A stretch of 64,000 nucleotides of DNA from Pseudomonadota bacterium (lineage in GTDB: Bacteria; Pseudomonadota; Gammaproteobacteria; Xanthomonadales; Rhodanobacteraceae), in NCBI GenBank assembly GCA_021792975.1, contig JAJYTR010000005.1, positions 1 through 64,000 of the forward strand, read 5' to 3'. The number at the start of each line of letters is the position of its first letter. Within the stretch, counting starts at the first letter, position 1. The notes below the pieces were generated by a model. It was not told where the DNA came from, did no database searches, and was given only the letters and a program-made list of their open reading frames with translations. The position numbers and the translations under genes are program-made. Shown in pieces: positions 29,266 to 40,151 of this stretch.

Positions 29266-31992
29266 ATGGCCGTCGAGCGCAGCGACGCGCGCCCCGACCC
29301 CGATGCCCTGCTTGAACGCGCCCGGCTGGAAGCGCAGGCGAACGCGCGCGGGCGGCTGAAGGTCTTCTTCGGAGCCTCGGCCGGAGTCGGCAAGACCTAC
29401 GCCATGCTGCAGGCCGCGCGCAAAATGCAGGCCGAGGGCGTCGAGACCGTCGCCGGCTACATCGAACCGCATGGACGCCCGGAAACCGAGGCCCTGCTGG
29501 CCGGCCTGGAAACGCTGCGGCCGCGGCAGATCGAGCATCGCGGCATCGTGCTGCGCGAGTTCGACCTGGACGCCGCGCTGCACCGCCATCCGCGTCTGCT
29601 GCTGGTCGACGAGTTTGCGCACAGCAATCCGCCCGGCACGCGCCACCCCAAGCGCTGGCAGGACATCGCCGAACTGCTCGACGCCGGCATCGATGTCTAT
29701 ACCACGCTCAACGTGCAGCACCTGGAGAGCCTCAACGACGTGGTCGCGCAGATCACCGGCGTGCGCGTGCGCGAAACGGTGCCGGACAGCGTGTTCGAGC
29801 GTGCCGACGAGGTGGAGCTGATCGACCTGCCGCCGGACGATCTGATCGGACGCCTGCATGAAGGCAAGGTCTACGTGCCGCAGCGCGCCCGCCGCGCGCT
29901 GGAAGCGTTTTTCCGCAAGGGCAATCTGATCGCCCTGCGCCAGCTTGCGCTGCGCGCCACCGCCGACCGCGTCGACGCGGCGATGCGCGAATACCGCGCG
30001 CGCCATGCCATCGGCGGCACCTGGGCCGCCGGCGAACGCGTCCTGGTGTGCGTCGGCCCGGACGCGCTCTCGGAGCGACTGGTGCGCCGCGCGCGACGTC
30101 TGGCCTTCGCGCTGCATGGCGAGTGGCTGGCCGCCTACGTGGAGACGCCGCGACTGCAGCGCCTGCCGCGCGCCGCGCGCGACGGCGTGCTGCGCACGCT
30201 GAAGCTGGCGGAAAGCCTGGGCGCGCAGACCTTCAACCTCAGCGGCGAGCACGTGGCCGACGAGCTGCTGGCGCTGGCACGCCAGCGCAACGTCAGCAAG
30301 ATCATCGTCGGCAAGCCGGCGCGCGCGCGCCTGCGCGACCGCCTGCGTCCCGGACTGGTCGAGGCACTGATCCGCGGCAGCGGCGACATCGACGTGCTGG
30401 TGGTCACCAGCGAACCCGGGCGGACGCCGGTCGAGCTGCCGCGGCTGCCGCGCCGCAGCAGCCGCTGGCCGGCCTATCTGCTGGGGCTGGCCGCGGTGGC
30501 GCTGGCGACCGCCCTGTGCGCCGCGCTGTTCCGCGTGCTGGGGCCGGCCAATCTGGTGATGATCTACCTGCTGGCCGTGGTCTGGGTGGCGGCACGCCAC
30601 GGTCGCGGCCCGTCGGTGCTGGCGGCGTTCTGCAGCGTGGCACTGTTCGATTTCCTGTTCATCGAGCCGTACTTCTCGTTCGCGGTCTCCGACACCCAGT
30701 ATCTGCTGACGTTCGCGGTGATGCTGGGCGTCGGGCTGCTGATCAGCAATCTCACCGCGCAGGCCAGGCGCCGCGCGGCCGTGGCGCGCCACCGTGAGCG
30801 ACGCATGCACGAGCTCAACGCGCTAAGCCGCGAACTGGCGCGCGAACGCACCCGCGAGCGTCTGGTCGCCGCGCTGCGCCGGCATGTGCTGGCCATGCTG
30901 GGCGGGTCGGCCGCGGTGCTGTTTCCGGACGCCGCCGGCCACGTGCAGGACCCGGAGCGGTTCTGCACGCGCGGCCGCACGCCGCCACCCGGACAGATGC
31001 TGTTTCCGGTGCCGGGCAACGACATCGGCATCGCGCAGTGGGCCTACGACCACCAGCGCAGCGCCGGTCTGGGCACCGACACCCTGGCCAACACCGATAC
31101 CGTGTACGTGCCGCTGCGCGCACTGCAGCGCTGCATGGGGGTGCTGGCGCTGCGCCCGGGCGACCCGCGCCAACTGCAGGTGCCCGAGCAGATGCACCTG
31201 CTGGACATGATGGTCAGCCAGGCCGCAATCGCCATCGAACGTTCCGATTTGTCCGCGGCGGCGCAGCGCGCCAGCGTCGAGGTGGAATCCGAACGGCTGC
31301 GCAACACGCTGCTCAGCGCCATCTCGCACGACTTCCGCACGCCGCTGGCGACCATCATCGGCGCGGCCAGCACGCTGCTGTCCGCAACGCCCGGCGGGAT
31401 CGACGAGGGCCACCGGCAGAGTCTGCTGCAGAGCCTGCTGGCGGAGGCGCAGCGGTTGCACCGGCTCACCGGCAACCTGCTGGACCTCAGCCGTTTCGAC
31501 GCCAACGGCCTGCAACTGGAGCGCCAGTGGCTGGCCATCGACGACGTGATCGGCGCCGTGCTGGCCCAGTTGCAGGGCCTGCTGGAGCACCGTGCCGTGC
31601 ACGTGACCGTAGCACCCGATCTGCCGCTGTTTCCCGGCGACGAGACGCTGCTCGGCCAGCTGCTGGTGAACCTGATCGAGAACGCGGCGAAACACACGCC
31701 GCCGGGCACGCCCATCGACATCGACGCCGATGCCGCCGACGGCGCGCTGCGCGTCGCCGTGCGCGACCGTGGACCGGGCCTGCCCGCGGGCGACAGTGCC
31801 CGCCTGTTCGAGAAGTTCCAGCGCGGCCGCCCCGAGGACGCACAGAGCGGATTCGGGCTCGGTCTCAGCATCGCGCGCGCGATCGTGCTGGCGCACGGCG
31901 GCACCATCAGTGCAAGTGCGCGCGAGGGCGGCGGCGCCGAATTCGTGTTCACCCTGCCCCTGCAGGCCCCGGTGGCAGGCGCCGATGGCTGA
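29266..31992 (+). CDS. kdpD: Sensor histidine kinase KdpD
   Basis: GRLKVFFGASAGVGKTYAMLQAAR; ISHDFRTPLATIIGAAS. Confidence 0.97.
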   Translation: MAVERSDARPDPDALLERARLEAQANARGRLKVFFGASAGVGKTYAMLQAARKMQAEGVETVAGYIEPHGRPETEALLAGLETLRPRQIEHRGIVLREFDLDAALHRHPRLLLVDEFAHSNPPGTRHPKRWQDIAELLDAGIDVYTTLNVQHLESLNDVVAQITGVRVRETVPDSVFERADEVELIDLPPDDLIGRLHEGKVYVPQRARRALEAFFRKGNLIALRQLALRATADRVDAAMREYRARHAIGGTWAAGERVLVCVGPDALSERLVRRARRLAFALHGEWLAAYVETPRLQRLPRAARDGVLRTLKLAESLGAQTFNLSGEHVADELLALARQRNVSKIIVGKPARARLRDRLRPGLVEALIRGSGDIDVLVVTSEPGRTPVELPRLPRRSSRWPAYLLGLAAVALATALCAALFRVLGPANLVMIYLLAVVWVAARHGRGPSVLAAFCSVALFDFLFIEPYFSFAVSDTQYLLTFAVMLGVGLLISNLTAQARRRAAVARHRERRMHELNALSRELARERTRERLVAALRRHVLAMLGGSAAVLFPDAAGHVQDPERFCTRGRTPPPGQMLFPVPGNDIGIAQWAYDHQRSAGLGTDTLANTDTVYVPLRALQRCMGVLALRPGDPRQLQVPEQMHLLDMMVSQAAIAIERSDLSAAAQRASVEVESERLRNTLLSAISHDFRTPLATIIGAASTLLSATPGGIDEGHRQSLLQSLLAEAQRLHRLTGNLLDLSRFDANGLQLERQWLAIDDVIGAVLAQLQGLLEHRAVHVTVAPDLPLFPGDETLLGQLLVNLIENAAKHTPPGTPIDIDADAADGALRVAVRDRGPGLPAGDSARLFEKFQRGRPEDAQSGFGLGLSIARAIVLAHGGTISASAREGGGAEFVFTLPLQAPVAGADG

Positions 31993-32686
31993 TCCCAAGG
32001 CCAGCGTGGTCCTGATCGAGGACGATCCGCAGATCCGGCGCTTCCTGGTCGCCGCGCTGGAACTGCACGGCTATGCACCGCACGAGGCGGCGACCGCGAA
32101 CGAGGGCCTGCGCCTGGTGACCAGCCGCCAGCCCGACCTGGTGATCCTCGATCTCGGCCTGCCGGACCTGTCCGGCCTGGAGGTGATCCGTCGCCTGCGC
32201 GAGTGGTACACGCGGCCGATCCTGGTGCTCTCGGCGCGCACGCGCGAACAGGACAAGGTGGCGGCGCTGGACCTGGGCGCCGACGACTATCTGACCAAGC
32301 CGTTCGGCATCGACGAACTGCTGGCGCGGCTGCGCGTGGCGCTGCGCCATCTGGCGGGGCGGCAGTCCGGCGATGCCGACGGGCGCATCGAGATCGACGG
32401 ACTGGTGATCGATGCCGGCGCGCGGCGCGTGCTCAAGCGCGGCGCCGACGTGCATCTCACGCCGCGCGAATACCGGCTGCTGCTGGCGCTGGCCAGCCAG
32501 CGCGGCAAGGTGCTGACGCACCGCCACCTGCTGCGCGAGGTATGGGGCCCCAGTCACGTCGAATCGCCGCACTACCTGCGCATCTACATGCGCGCGCTGC
32601 GCGCCAAGATCGAGGACGATCCGGCACGCCCGCGCTGGCTGCTCACCGAGATCGGCGTCGGCTATCGTTTCGCCGACGCCGGCTGA
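31985..32686 (+). CDS. kdpE: Response regulator KdpE
   Basis: MADPKASVVLIEDDPQIRRFLVAAL; VILDLGLPDLSG; OmpR-type C-term; overlaps kdpD end by 8 nt. Confidence 0.96.
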   Translation: MADPKASVVLIEDDPQIRRFLVAALELHGYAPHEAATANEGLRLVTSRQPDLVILDLGLPDLSGLEVIRRLREWYTRPILVLSARTREQDKVAALDLGADDYLTKPFGIDELLARLRVALRHLAGRQSGDADGRIEIDGLVIDAGARRVLKRGADVHLTPREYRLLLALASQRGKVLTHRHLLREVWGPSHVESPHYLRIYMRALRAKIEDDPARPRWLLTEIGVGYRFADAG

Positions 32687-32697
32687 CGCCGCGCCGC

Positions 32698-33576
32698 TCA
32701 GCCGCGCAGGCGCTGCGCGAGTGTCCTGCCGAGATCGGCGGGCGATTTCACCGTGGTGACCCCGGCCTGCTCCAGCGCCGCGAACTTGGCCTTCGCCGTG
32801 CCCTTGCCGCCGCTGATGATGGCGCCGGCGTGGCCCATGCGCTTGCCCGCCGGCGCCGACGCGCCGGCGATGAAGGCCACCACCGGCTTGCTCACGTGGT
32901 CGCTGATGAACTCGGCGGCCTCCTCCTCGGCGCTGCCGCCGATCTCGCCGACCATGATGATGCCGGAGGTGTCCGGATCGTCCTGGAACAGCTTCAGGCA
33001 ATCGATGAAGTTCAGGCCGTTGATGGGGTCGCCGCCGATGCCGATGCAGGTGCTCTGGCCGAGCCCGGCCTGGGTGGTCTGGAACACCGCCTCGTAGGTG
33101 AGCGTGCCGGAGCGCGAGACGATCCCCACCTTGCCGGGCTGATGGATGTGGCCGGGCATGATGCCGATCTTGCACTCGCCCGGGGTGATCACGCCGGGGC
33201 AATTGGGGCCAATCAGCACGGTGCCGGGATAGCTGTGGGTGAGCGCGTTCTTGACGCGCAGCATGTCCAGCACCGGGATGCCCTCGGTGATGGCCACGAT
33301 CACCCGGATGCCGGCGTCGGCGGCTTCGAGGATGGCGTCGGCGGCGAACGGCGGCGGCACGAAGATCATGCTGGCATCGGCACCGGTGCTGTCCACCGCG
33401 TCCTGCACGGTGTCGAACACCGGCAGGCCGAGATGCTCGCTGCCGCCCTTGCCGGGGGTGACCCCGCCGACCAGCCTGGTGCCGTAGTCCAGCGCCTGCT
33501 GTGAGTGGAACGTGCCCTGCTGGCCGGTGAAGCCCTGGCAGATCACACGGGTGTTGCTGTTGACGAGTACGGACAT
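32698..33576 (-). CDS. sucD: Succinate-CoA ligase subunit alpha
   Basis: [43 protein letters not shown]. Confidence 0.97.
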   Translation of the reverse strand: MSVLVNSNTRVICQGFTGQQGTFHSQQALDYGTRLVGGVTPGKGGSEHLGLPVFDTVQDAVDSTGADASMIFVPPPFAADAILEAADAGIRVIVAITEGIPVLDMLRVKNALTHSYPGTVLIGPNCPGVITPGECKIGIMPGHIHQPGKVGIVSRSGTLTYEAVFQTTQAGLGQSTCIGIGGDPINGLNFIDCLKLFQDDPDTSGIIMVGEIGGSAEEEAAEFISDHVSKPVVAFIAGASAPAGKRMGHAGAIISGGKGTAKAKFAALEQAGVTTVKSPADLGRTLAQRLRG

Positions 33577-33667
33577 GGTGGGTTCTCTTGTCGGTTCGGG
33601 TCCCGGGTCGACGCGCATCCCTGCGCAGCCCGGAACTCGGCCATCCTGGCCGCGGCGATGGGAACGC

Positions 33668-34831
33668 TCAGGCGGAAATCGCCGCGACGGCTTTGCGCGC
33701 GGCGTCGTTGAGGTCATCGGCGGGAGTGATCTTCAAGCCCGAATTGGCCAGCAGCGCGCGGCCCTGCTCGACGTTGGTGCCCTGCAGGCGCACCACCACC
33801 GGGATGGTCAGGCCGACCTCCCTGGCCGCGGCGATGATGCCCTCGGCGATCAGGTCGCAGCGCACGATGCCGCCGAAAATGTTGACCAGGATCGCCTTCA
33901 CCTTGTCCGAGGACAGGATCAGCTTGAACGCCTCGGTCACGCGCTCCTTGGTGGCGCCGCCGCCAACGTCGAGGAAGTTGGCCGGCTCGGCACCGGCCAG
34001 CTTGATCACATCCATGGTGGCCATGGCCAGACCGGCGCCGTTGACCATGCAGCCGATATTGCCGTCCATGGTGACGTAGTTGAGGTTGTGCTCGGCGGCC
34101 TCGGCCTCGGCCGGATCTTCCTGCGTGCGGTCGCGCATCGCGGCCAGGCGCGGATGGCGGAATTCGGCGTTGTCGTCGGAGTTGACCTTGCCGTCCAGCG
34201 CCAGCAGATCGCCGCTGCCCACGATGGCCAGCGGATTCAGCTCGACCAGCGCCAGATCCTGCTCGTTGAACAGCCGGTACAGGCCCAGCATGATCCTGCC
34301 GAGCTGCCCCACCTGCCTGGCGTCGAGACCCATGGCGAAGCCCAGCTTGCGGCACTGGTAGGGCTGCAGGCCCTGGATGAAGTCCACGGTGACGGTGTGG
34401 ATCTCATCGGGCGTCTCGCGCGCCACCTGCTCGATGTCCACGCCGCCACGGCTGGAGGCGATGAAGGTCACCGCCTTGCTGCCGCGGTCCACCAGCACCG
34501 ACAGGTACAACTCCTTGACGATGTCGTTGGCGTCGGTCACCAGCACCTGGTGGACCGGCAGCGCGCGTCCGGCCGACTGATACGTGCTCATGCGCGTGCC
34601 CAGCATGCCGGCGGCCGCCGCCTTCACCTCGTCCGGCGTCCTGCAGAACTTGACGCCGCCGGCCTTGCCGCGCCCGCCGGCATGGATCTGCGCCTTGACC
34701 ATCCAGGGTCCCGCGCCCAGCGCCCTGGCGGCGTCGACGGCGAGTTCGGGGGTGTCGGCGACCTTGCCCGCGGGTACGGCGATGCCGTACTCGGCGAACA
34801 GCTCTTTGGCCTGGTACTCATGGAAATTCAT
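33668..34831 (-). CDS. sucC: Succinate-CoA ligase subunit beta
   Basis: [37 protein letters not shown]. Confidence 0.97.
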   Translation of the reverse strand: MNFHEYQAKELFAEYGIAVPAGKVADTPELAVDAARALGAGPWMVKAQIHAGGRGKAGGVKFCRTPDEVKAAAAGMLGTRMSTYQSAGRALPVHQVLVTDANDIVKELYLSVLVDRGSKAVTFIASSRGGVDIEQVARETPDEIHTVTVDFIQGLQPYQCRKLGFAMGLDARQVGQLGRIMLGLYRLFNEQDLALVELNPLAIVGSGDLLALDGKVNSDDNAEFRHPRLAAMRDRTQEDPAEAEAAEHNLNYVTMDGNIGCMVNGAGLAMATMDVIKLAGAEPANFLDVGGGATKERVTEAFKLILSSDKVKAILVNIFGGIVRCDLIAEGIIAAAREVGLTIPVVVRLQGTNVEQGRALLANSGLKITPADDLNDAARKAVAAISA

Positions 34832-35081
34832 GCACGACCTCGGGAAATGCGCGGAAAGGGGCAGCCGGAAGGAGGTGCCGGCCGCAAGCAAGCCCCCTAT
34901 TTTCGGCGACATCGCGCGCCGTGGCAAAGCCGTGCCGCGGCCGGCCGGCCGTAAACGCCACACATTGCGCTTCACCTATACTCCCCGGGACATCGGCGGG
35001 GCGCTGCGGGTGTCGCGCGGGGCGGATCGCGCGCCCGCGCCGGACCGGCAACGCGCTCCACGGGCAGGAACGGAAGGCGCA

Positions 35082-36701
35082 ATGGCGGCAGCGGAAACCC
35101 AGCAGCACCTGTCTTCCGGCGAAATCGTCCGCCGCGAGCTGTATTTCACCAACCTGTTCCGGGTGCTGCAGGCCAGCACCTATATCGGACTGGCCTACAG
35201 CCCCTGGCTGGGCGATCTGGTGCAACCCGAGCTGCCGTCGCTGGCGCGCGGCGTGGCACTGGTGTACGTGGCCGTCGCCCTGGCGCTGCTGTTCACCACC
35301 CGCCGCGCGCTGCCGCGGCTGGGCAGCGCCATGCCGCCGATGATCGCGCTGGATATCGCCGCGGCGATCCTGATGATCGTCGCCATCCCGGACGCCCGCA
35401 CCGGCATCGCCGGCCTGCTGCTGGTCAATCTCAGCGCCGGCGCGGCGCTGCTGAGCCTGCGCGCGGGTTTCGCGCTGGCCGGCGGCGCCAGCGCGTCGCT
35501 GCTGCTGCTGGGCCTGTTCCAGGTGCTGGCGCAGGATCGCCCCGCACGGCTGCTGCTGGAGTCGCTGCTGTTCACCCTGGCCTACGTCGCCGCCGCCTGG
35601 CTCAACCACACGCTGGGCCGGCAGATGCGCGCCAGCGAGGCGCTGGCCGAGCGACGCGGTCTGGACCTGGCCAATCTCGCCCAGGTCAACGAGCTGATCA
35701 TCAAGCGCATGAAGACCGGGGTGCTGTTGGTCGACGCCGGCAACCACATCCACCAGATGAACGAGTCCGCGTGGCTGCTGCTGGGCAGTCCGTCCGGCGA
35801 CCAGCGCGACCTCGGCAGCGTGGCACCGGAGCTCTCGCGCCGGCTGTACCACTGGCGCAACCTGGCGCGCAGCGACGAGACCTCGGTCGCGCTGGCCGAG
35901 GGCGTGCCGGAAGTGATCCCGCGCTTCACCCGGCTGGCTGCCAACGACGACGCGCACGTGCTGATCTTCCTCGACGACACCTCGCTGGTGTCGCGCCGCG
36001 CCGAGGAGATGACGCTCAGCTCGCTGGGACGGCTGTCGGCCTCGATCGCCCACGAGATCCGCAACCCGCTGGCCGCGATCCGCTATTCGGCCCAGTTGCT
36101 GGCCGAATCGCCCGACCTCAGCGAGGAGGACGGGCGCATGGTGGAGATCATCAACAACCACTGCGTGCGGCTCAACGACATCGTCGAGAACATCCTGCAG
36201 CTTTCGCGCCGGGACCGTTCGCGCCCCGAGGTGCTGGACCTCAACGACTGGGTGCTGCGCTTCGTCGAGGAGTACTCCGAGTCCAACGACCTCGGCGAGG
36301 ACAGCCTGCGCGCGGTGACCCAGGCGCGCGCGGTGGAAGCGCTGGCCGACCCGCAGCATCTGCAGCAGGTGGTCTGGAACCTGGTGCAGAACGCGCTGCG
36401 CTACGGCCGCCTGCCCGGCGAGCCGGCGCGGGTGATGGTGATCGCCCGCAACGCCACCGAGCAGGGTCCGCCGCTGCTGGAGGTGGTGGACCGCGGACCC
36501 GGCATCCCGCCCAAGGTGGCCGCGCAGATCTTCGAGCCGTTCTTCACCACCCATGAAATGGGCACGGGTCTCGGCCTGTATCTCGCACGGCAGATGTGCG
36601 ACGCCAACCAGGCCACGCTGGAATACGTGCCGGTGCCCGGCGGCGGCAGCTGCTTCCGCATCACGCTCGGCGCCTCGGTGCGCATGGCCAGCGCGGTGTG
36701 A
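35082..36701 (+). CDS. pilS: Sensor histidine kinase PilS
   Basis: Multi-TM N-terminus; SIAHEIRNPLAAIRYSAQLLAES; directly upstream of pilR. Confidence 0.92.
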   Translation: MAAAETQQHLSSGEIVRRELYFTNLFRVLQASTYIGLAYSPWLGDLVQPELPSLARGVALVYVAVALALLFTTRRALPRLGSAMPPMIALDIAAAILMIVAIPDARTGIAGLLLVNLSAGAALLSLRAGFALAGGASASLLLLGLFQVLAQDRPARLLLESLLFTLAYVAAAWLNHTLGRQMRASEALAERRGLDLANLAQVNELIIKRMKTGVLLVDAGNHIHQMNESAWLLLGSPSGDQRDLGSVAPELSRRLYHWRNLARSDETSVALAEGVPEVIPRFTRLAANDDAHVLIFLDDTSLVSRRAEEMTLSSLGRLSASIAHEIRNPLAAIRYSAQLLAESPDLSEEDGRMVEIINNHCVRLNDIVENILQLSRRDRSRPEVLDLNDWVLRFVEEYSESNDLGEDSLRAVTQARAVEALADPQHLQQVVWNLVQNALRYGRLPGEPARVMVIARNATEQGPPLLEVVDRGPGIPPKVAAQIFEPFFTTHEMGTGLGLYLARQMCDANQATLEYVPVPGGGSCFRITLGASVRMASAV

Positions 36702-36770
36702 CCGACGCCACGCTTTGCCCGGCGCCCCGCCGGCGCTACTCTGCGCCGGGAGCACTCAGGCGCCGCGCAT

Positions 36771-38180
36771 ATGAGCATGGGCAAACAGACCGTCCTGGTG
36801 GTGGATGATGAACGCGACATCCGCGAGCTGCTGACCATCACGCTCGGACGCATGAACCTGCTGGTCGAGTCCGCCGGCAGCGTCGGCGACGCGCGGCGCC
36901 TGCTGGCCGAACACCGCTACGACCTCTGCTTCACGGACATGCGCCTGCCGGACGGCTCGGGCCAGGAATTGCTGGAACTGATCGCCGCCGAGTATCCGGA
37001 AATGCCGGTGGCCATGATCACCGCCTACGGCAACGTCGATGCCGCGGTCCACGCGCTGAAGGCGGGCGCCTTCGATTTCGTTTCCAAGCCGGTGGACATC
37101 AACATGCTGCGCCGGCTGGTGCAGACCGCGCTGCGCCTGGGGCAGCAGCGGCGCGAGCAGACCGACGCGCCGTCCGGCGCCGCGGGCGAGGATGCGGGCG
37201 GCAGCCGCCTGGTCGGCACTTCGCCGGCCATCGAACACGTCCGCGCCACCACCGCCAAACTCGCGCGCAGCCAGGCACCGGTGTACATCTCCGGAGAATC
37301 CGGCGTGGGCAAGGAACTGGTGGCCCGACTGATCCACGAGCAGGGACCGCGCAGCAGCGGTCCGTTCGTTCCGGTGAACTGCGGCGCCGTGCCCAGCGAG
37401 CTCATGGAAAGCGAATTCTTCGGCCACCGCAAGGGCAGCTTCACCGGCGCGCACGCCGACAAGGAAGGCCTGTTCCAGGCCGCGCACGGCGGCACGCTGT
37501 TCCTCGACGAGGTGGCCGACCTGCCCATGCACATGCAGGTCAAGCTGCTGCGCGTGATCCAGGAAAAGGCCGTGCGCCCGATCGGCGCGCACAACGAGGT
37601 GCCGGTGGACGTGCGCATCCTCTCCGCCACGCACAAGGATCTGGCGCGCCTGGTCGAACGCGGCCAGTTCCGCCAGGACCTGTTCTACCGCATCAACGTC
37701 ATCGAACTGCGCGTGCCGCCGCTGCGCGAACGCCGCGAGGACGTGCCGCGCCTGGCCGCGCGCGTACTCGGACGGCTGGCGGCCGAGAACGGCATGGATA
37801 CCGCGCCGCGTCTGCAGCCGGACGCCCTCAAGGCATTGCTGGACTATTCCTTCCCCGGCAACGTGCGCGAACTGGAGAACATCCTCGAACGTGCCGTGGC
37901 ACTGTGCGACGGCGGCGTGATCGGGCGCGGCGATCTCATGCTGGTGCCGGCGGCGGGCGGCAGCGTGGCCCCGGACGGACTCCCCGCCGCCGCCGCGGAC
38001 GCCGCGCCGGCGGCGGCGCCCGAACCGCAGTCGCTGGACGACATGGTCACTTCGCTGGAGCGCGAGAAGATCATGCAGACCCTGCAGAAGACCCGCTACA
38101 ACAAGACCGCGGCCGCGCGCGAGCTGGGCATCACCTTCCGCGCCCTGCGCTACAAGCTCAAGAAACTGGGGATCGACTGA
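36771..38180 (+). CDS. pilR: Sigma-54-dependent response regulator PilR
   Basis: Receiver FTDMRLPDGSG; SGESGVGKELVARLIH; GSFTGA; C-terminal Fis-type HTH. Confidence 0.95.
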   Translation: MSMGKQTVLVVDDERDIRELLTITLGRMNLLVESAGSVGDARRLLAEHRYDLCFTDMRLPDGSGQELLELIAAEYPEMPVAMITAYGNVDAAVHALKAGAFDFVSKPVDINMLRRLVQTALRLGQQRREQTDAPSGAAGEDAGGSRLVGTSPAIEHVRATTAKLARSQAPVYISGESGVGKELVARLIHEQGPRSSGPFVPVNCGAVPSELMESEFFGHRKGSFTGAHADKEGLFQAAHGGTLFLDEVADLPMHMQVKLLRVIQEKAVRPIGAHNEVPVDVRILSATHKDLARLVERGQFRQDLFYRINVIELRVPPLRERREDVPRLAARVLGRLAAENGMDTAPRLQPDALKALLDYSFPGNVRELENILERAVALCDGGVIGRGDLMLVPAAGGSVAPDGLPAAAADAAPAAAPEPQSLDDMVTSLEREKIMQTLQKTRYNKTAAARELGITFRALRYKLKKLGID

Positions 38181-38293
38181 GCCACGTGCGCCTTGAAGCG
38201 GGGCCGACGCGCGGCGCGAGCCCGTGCCCGCACGCGCATGCACCCGGCCCGCACGACGGGCCGCAGCCGTGGTCCGGCCCGCAAGAGCCGGGA

Positions 38294-38368
38294 TGGTGGG
38301 CGGTACAGGGATCGAACCTGTGACCCCTTCCATGTCAAGGAAGTGCTCTACCGCTGAGCTAACCGCCC
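38294..38368 (-). tRNA. tRNA-Val(GAC), CCA encoded
   Basis: Reverse complement GGGCGGTTAGCTCAGCGGTAGAGCACTTCCTTGACATGGAAGGGGTCACAGGTTCGATCCCTGTACCGCCCACCA; loop TTGACAT. Confidence 0.97.
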
Positions 38369-38394
38369 GCAGCGCGCGTTGCGCGCCCGACCGC

Positions 38395-38485
38395 TGGCGG
38401 AGAGGGTGGGATTCGAACCCACGTTACGGAAGAACCGTAAACCGGATTTCGAGTCCGGCGCATTCGACCACTCTGCCACCTCTCC
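38395..38485 (-). tRNA. tRNA-Ser(CGA), CCA encoded
   Basis: Reverse complement GGAGAGGTGGCAGAGTGGTCGAATGCGCCGGACTCGAAATCCGG...; long variable arm; loop CTCGAAA. Confidence 0.97.
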
Positions 38486-38989
38486 GCGCCCTGCCCGGCT
38501 GAGCCGCGCAGGGGCTGCGCATGATACGGGCAGCCCGATGCCGTGACAACCGCGGCGGCCTTGGGTATCAATCGAACTGGCCTCCATTCTTCGCCTGGCG
38601 GTCGAGACAGCCATGCGTCGCAGTGAACTGTGCTCGATTCGCTGAGAGCACGCGGACCTACAAGCCGGCACCATCGCCATGCGTTTTGGCCTGCGATTCC
38701 CAGAGGGGACGCCGCGGGCCAGTGGTGCCCGCTCGAACCTCCGCGTCCATGCGTCGAAGTCGCCACCGCCCGCCGGCCGGCATCCTCGCCTCGCCCGGTT
38801 TTGCCGTCGAACACCAGGATGGCGCCAGGCTCCGCAGAACGGGATGCCGGGTGAGGCGATCCCCGGCTGCATCGTCATGGCGATGCCCGTGTACGCGAAC
38901 GGCCGACCCGGCACGCGATCGCGTCGACCCGCGCGCGCTGCAAACGTGCATCGCACTATGCTCGCGGCAGGCGGCACGAGGCGCGAGCG

Positions 38990-39997
38990 ATGACCCAGGC
39001 ATCGTGGCTTTCTCTGCAAGGGCTGGCCGGACGCGGCGCGGCGTTGGACTTCGGCAAGTTCGACGAGCGGCAGGTGCTCAGTCTCGCGATCGCGCTGGAA
39101 GAGGACGACGCGCGCATCTACAACACCTATGCCGATGTGCTGGCGGCCGACTATCCCGACACCGCACGCCTGTTCCGCGGCATGGCCGCCGAGGAGGATG
39201 ACCACCGTCATCGCCTGATCGAGCTGTACCGCAAGCTGTTCGGCGAGCGCATCCTGCTGATCCGCCGCCAGGACGTGCGCGGTTTCATGGAGCGCAAGCC
39301 GCTGTGGCTGCTGCAGCCGCTCGATCTGGAAAAGATCCGCGAGCAGGCCGGAATCATGGAGGCCGACTCGCGGCGCTTCTACGCGCAGGCCGCGCGCCGC
39401 GCCGGCAACGCCGCCCTCCGCCAGTTGCTGGGCGACCTCGCCGCCGAGGAAAGCCGGCACGAAACCAAGGCCGAGGCGCTGGGCGACGAGTTCCTCAGCG
39501 CCGCGGTGCTGCGTAAAGAGCACACCACGCAACAGCGCCTGTTCATGCTGCAGTTCGTGCAGCCGGGACTGGCCGGGCTGATGGACGGCTCGGTGTCCAC
39601 CTTGGCGCCCCTGTTTGCCGCGGCCTTCGCCACGCGCAATACCGGGAGTACGTTCCTGGTGGGGCTGGCCGCCGCCATCGGTGCCGGCATCAGCATGGCC
39701 TTCGCCGAGGCGCTCTCCGATGACGGCGCCCTCACCGGCCGCGGCAGCCCGCTACTGCGCGGTCTGGTGATCGGCGCAATGACCATGCTCGGCGGGGTCG
39801 GCCATGCGCTGCCCTATCTGATTCCGAACTTCCAGGTCGCCACCACGCTGGCGGTGATCGTGGTCGTTGCCGAACTGCTGACCATCGCCTGGGTGCGCAA
39901 ACGCTACATGGATACGCCCTTCAGCCTGGCCGTACTGCAAGTCGTCGTCGGCGGCCTGCTGGTGTTCGCGCTGGGGATCCTGATCGGCAGTGCGTGA
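38990..39997 (+). CDS. mbfA: Ferritin-like (erythrin) domain fused to VIT1/CCC1-type membrane domain; MbfA-like iron exporter
   Basis: N-term EEDDARIYNTYADVLA...AAEEDDHRHRL...IMEADSRRFYAQAARR...LAAEESRHE (Glu/His diiron pattern); C-term VQPGLAGLMDGSVSTLAPLFAAAFA VIT1-like. Confidence 0.85.
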   Translation: MTQASWLSLQGLAGRGAALDFGKFDERQVLSLAIALEEDDARIYNTYADVLAADYPDTARLFRGMAAEEDDHRHRLIELYRKLFGERILLIRRQDVRGFMERKPLWLLQPLDLEKIREQAGIMEADSRRFYAQAARRAGNAALRQLLGDLAAEESRHETKAEALGDEFLSAAVLRKEHTTQQRLFMLQFVQPGLAGLMDGSVSTLAPLFAAAFATRNTGSTFLVGLAAAIGAGISMAFAEALSDDGALTGRGSPLLRGLVIGAMTMLGGVGHALPYLIPNFQVATTLAVIVVVAELLTIAWVRKRYMDTPFSLAVLQVVVGGLLVFALGILIGSA

Positions 39998-40151
39998 GTA
40001 CGCCGTGGTCCGCGCGGGATGCGCGGCACGCCGAAAATGGTCGCCACGAAACGGCCCACAGCGGTGGAAGCGGTAAACTCGGAGCGATCGCGGGTAGAGG
40101 AGCGATCCTGAAGTTTCCGGCTACCTGCTTGAACCTTGGGGCAACACCATC

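Noticed and set aside
38294-38485. tRNA-Val/tRNA-Ser pair as an integration site of a genomic island
   Set aside because: No integrase gene and no repeated 3' tRNA end found in the neighbouring sequence.
38348-39532. 394-aa minus-strand ORF covering tRNA-Ser and part of mbfA
   Set aside because: Overlaps a tRNA and a well-supported CDS; composition is that of a shadow ORF.
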